A stretch of DNA of 17,271 nt from positions 1 to 17,271 of the forward strand of contig JADGJH010000534.1 of NCBI GenBank assembly GCA_027596945.1, in the 5' to 3' direction. Source of the stretch: Physocladia obscura. Its lineage: Eukaryota; Chytridiomycota; Chytridiomycetes; Chytridiales; Chytriomycetaceae. The notes under the pieces were generated by a model that was not told the origin of the DNA, did not search any database, and was given only the letters and a program-made list of their open reading frames with translations. Numbering within the stretch: the first letter of the stretch is position 1; every line of letters starts with the position of its first letter. Of the stretch, positions 17,261 through 17,271 are shown one piece after another. A program made the translations under genes and the position numbers.

Positions 17261-17271
17261 ACAAAAAAAAA

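Noticed and set aside
1..17271. tRNA, rRNA, CRISPR array, bacterial operon signals
   Set aside because: No cloverleaf, no rRNA-like block, no regular repeat-spacer array, and genes are spliced and eukaryotic.

Overview
The window looks like nuclear DNA of a zoosporic true fungus, most likely a chytrid. The basis is (1) a CDC11/AspA-type septin, typical of fungi, next to (2) a CCDC96/CFAP184-type axonemal coiled-coil protein, which is kept only in lineages with motile flagella, (3) many short GT-AG introns, mostly 49-120 bp, and (4) AT-rich spacers between more GC-rich exons. The organism assignment is inference; no rRNA or other marker is present.

Layout. 1-1.1 kb: AT-rich spacer with a weak Ser-rich ORF. 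1.15-4.8 kb (minus): a decayed, once single, very long ORF that carried family-B DNA polymerase motifs, then an SF1 helicase, then an HNH-like nuclease, now broken by about nine in-frame stops and about four frameshifts. This is the most unusual object here. 5.07-7.14 kb (minus): an unrecognised, apparently host-type spliced gene, either one long gene or a gene plus a neighbour. 7.14-7.76 kb: repeat-rich spacer (tandem units sharing TTCAAAGTTGAGTTG and a block shared with 12.85 kb). 7.76-8.61 kb (minus): intronless seven-transmembrane protein. 8.66-8.96 kb (minus): last two exons of a small membrane-anchored protein. 9.13-10.51 kb (plus): septin, seven exons. 10.62-11.78 kb (minus): unrecognised many-exon gene, possibly damaged. 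11.83-12.62 kb (minus): small basic nuclear-type protein with an RVTF motif and a PIP-like N-terminus. 12.64-13.33 kb: spacer with the second copy of the dispersed repeat. 13.33-14.73 kb (plus): SLC35E3-like sugar-nucleotide/phosphate translocator, four exons. 14.86-17.26 kb (plus): CFAP184/CCDC96, seven exons.

The genes do not form a pathway; this is a eukaryotic gene neighbourhood with independent transcription units. Septin (cytokinesis/cortex) and CFAP184 (flagellum) are housekeeping for a zoospore-forming cell; the solute carrier is a Golgi/ER-type transporter. The polymerase-helicase-nuclease relic is the only clear mobile or virus-like insertion. All gene models were built by eye from reading frames and GT/AG signals, so exon borders need transcript support.
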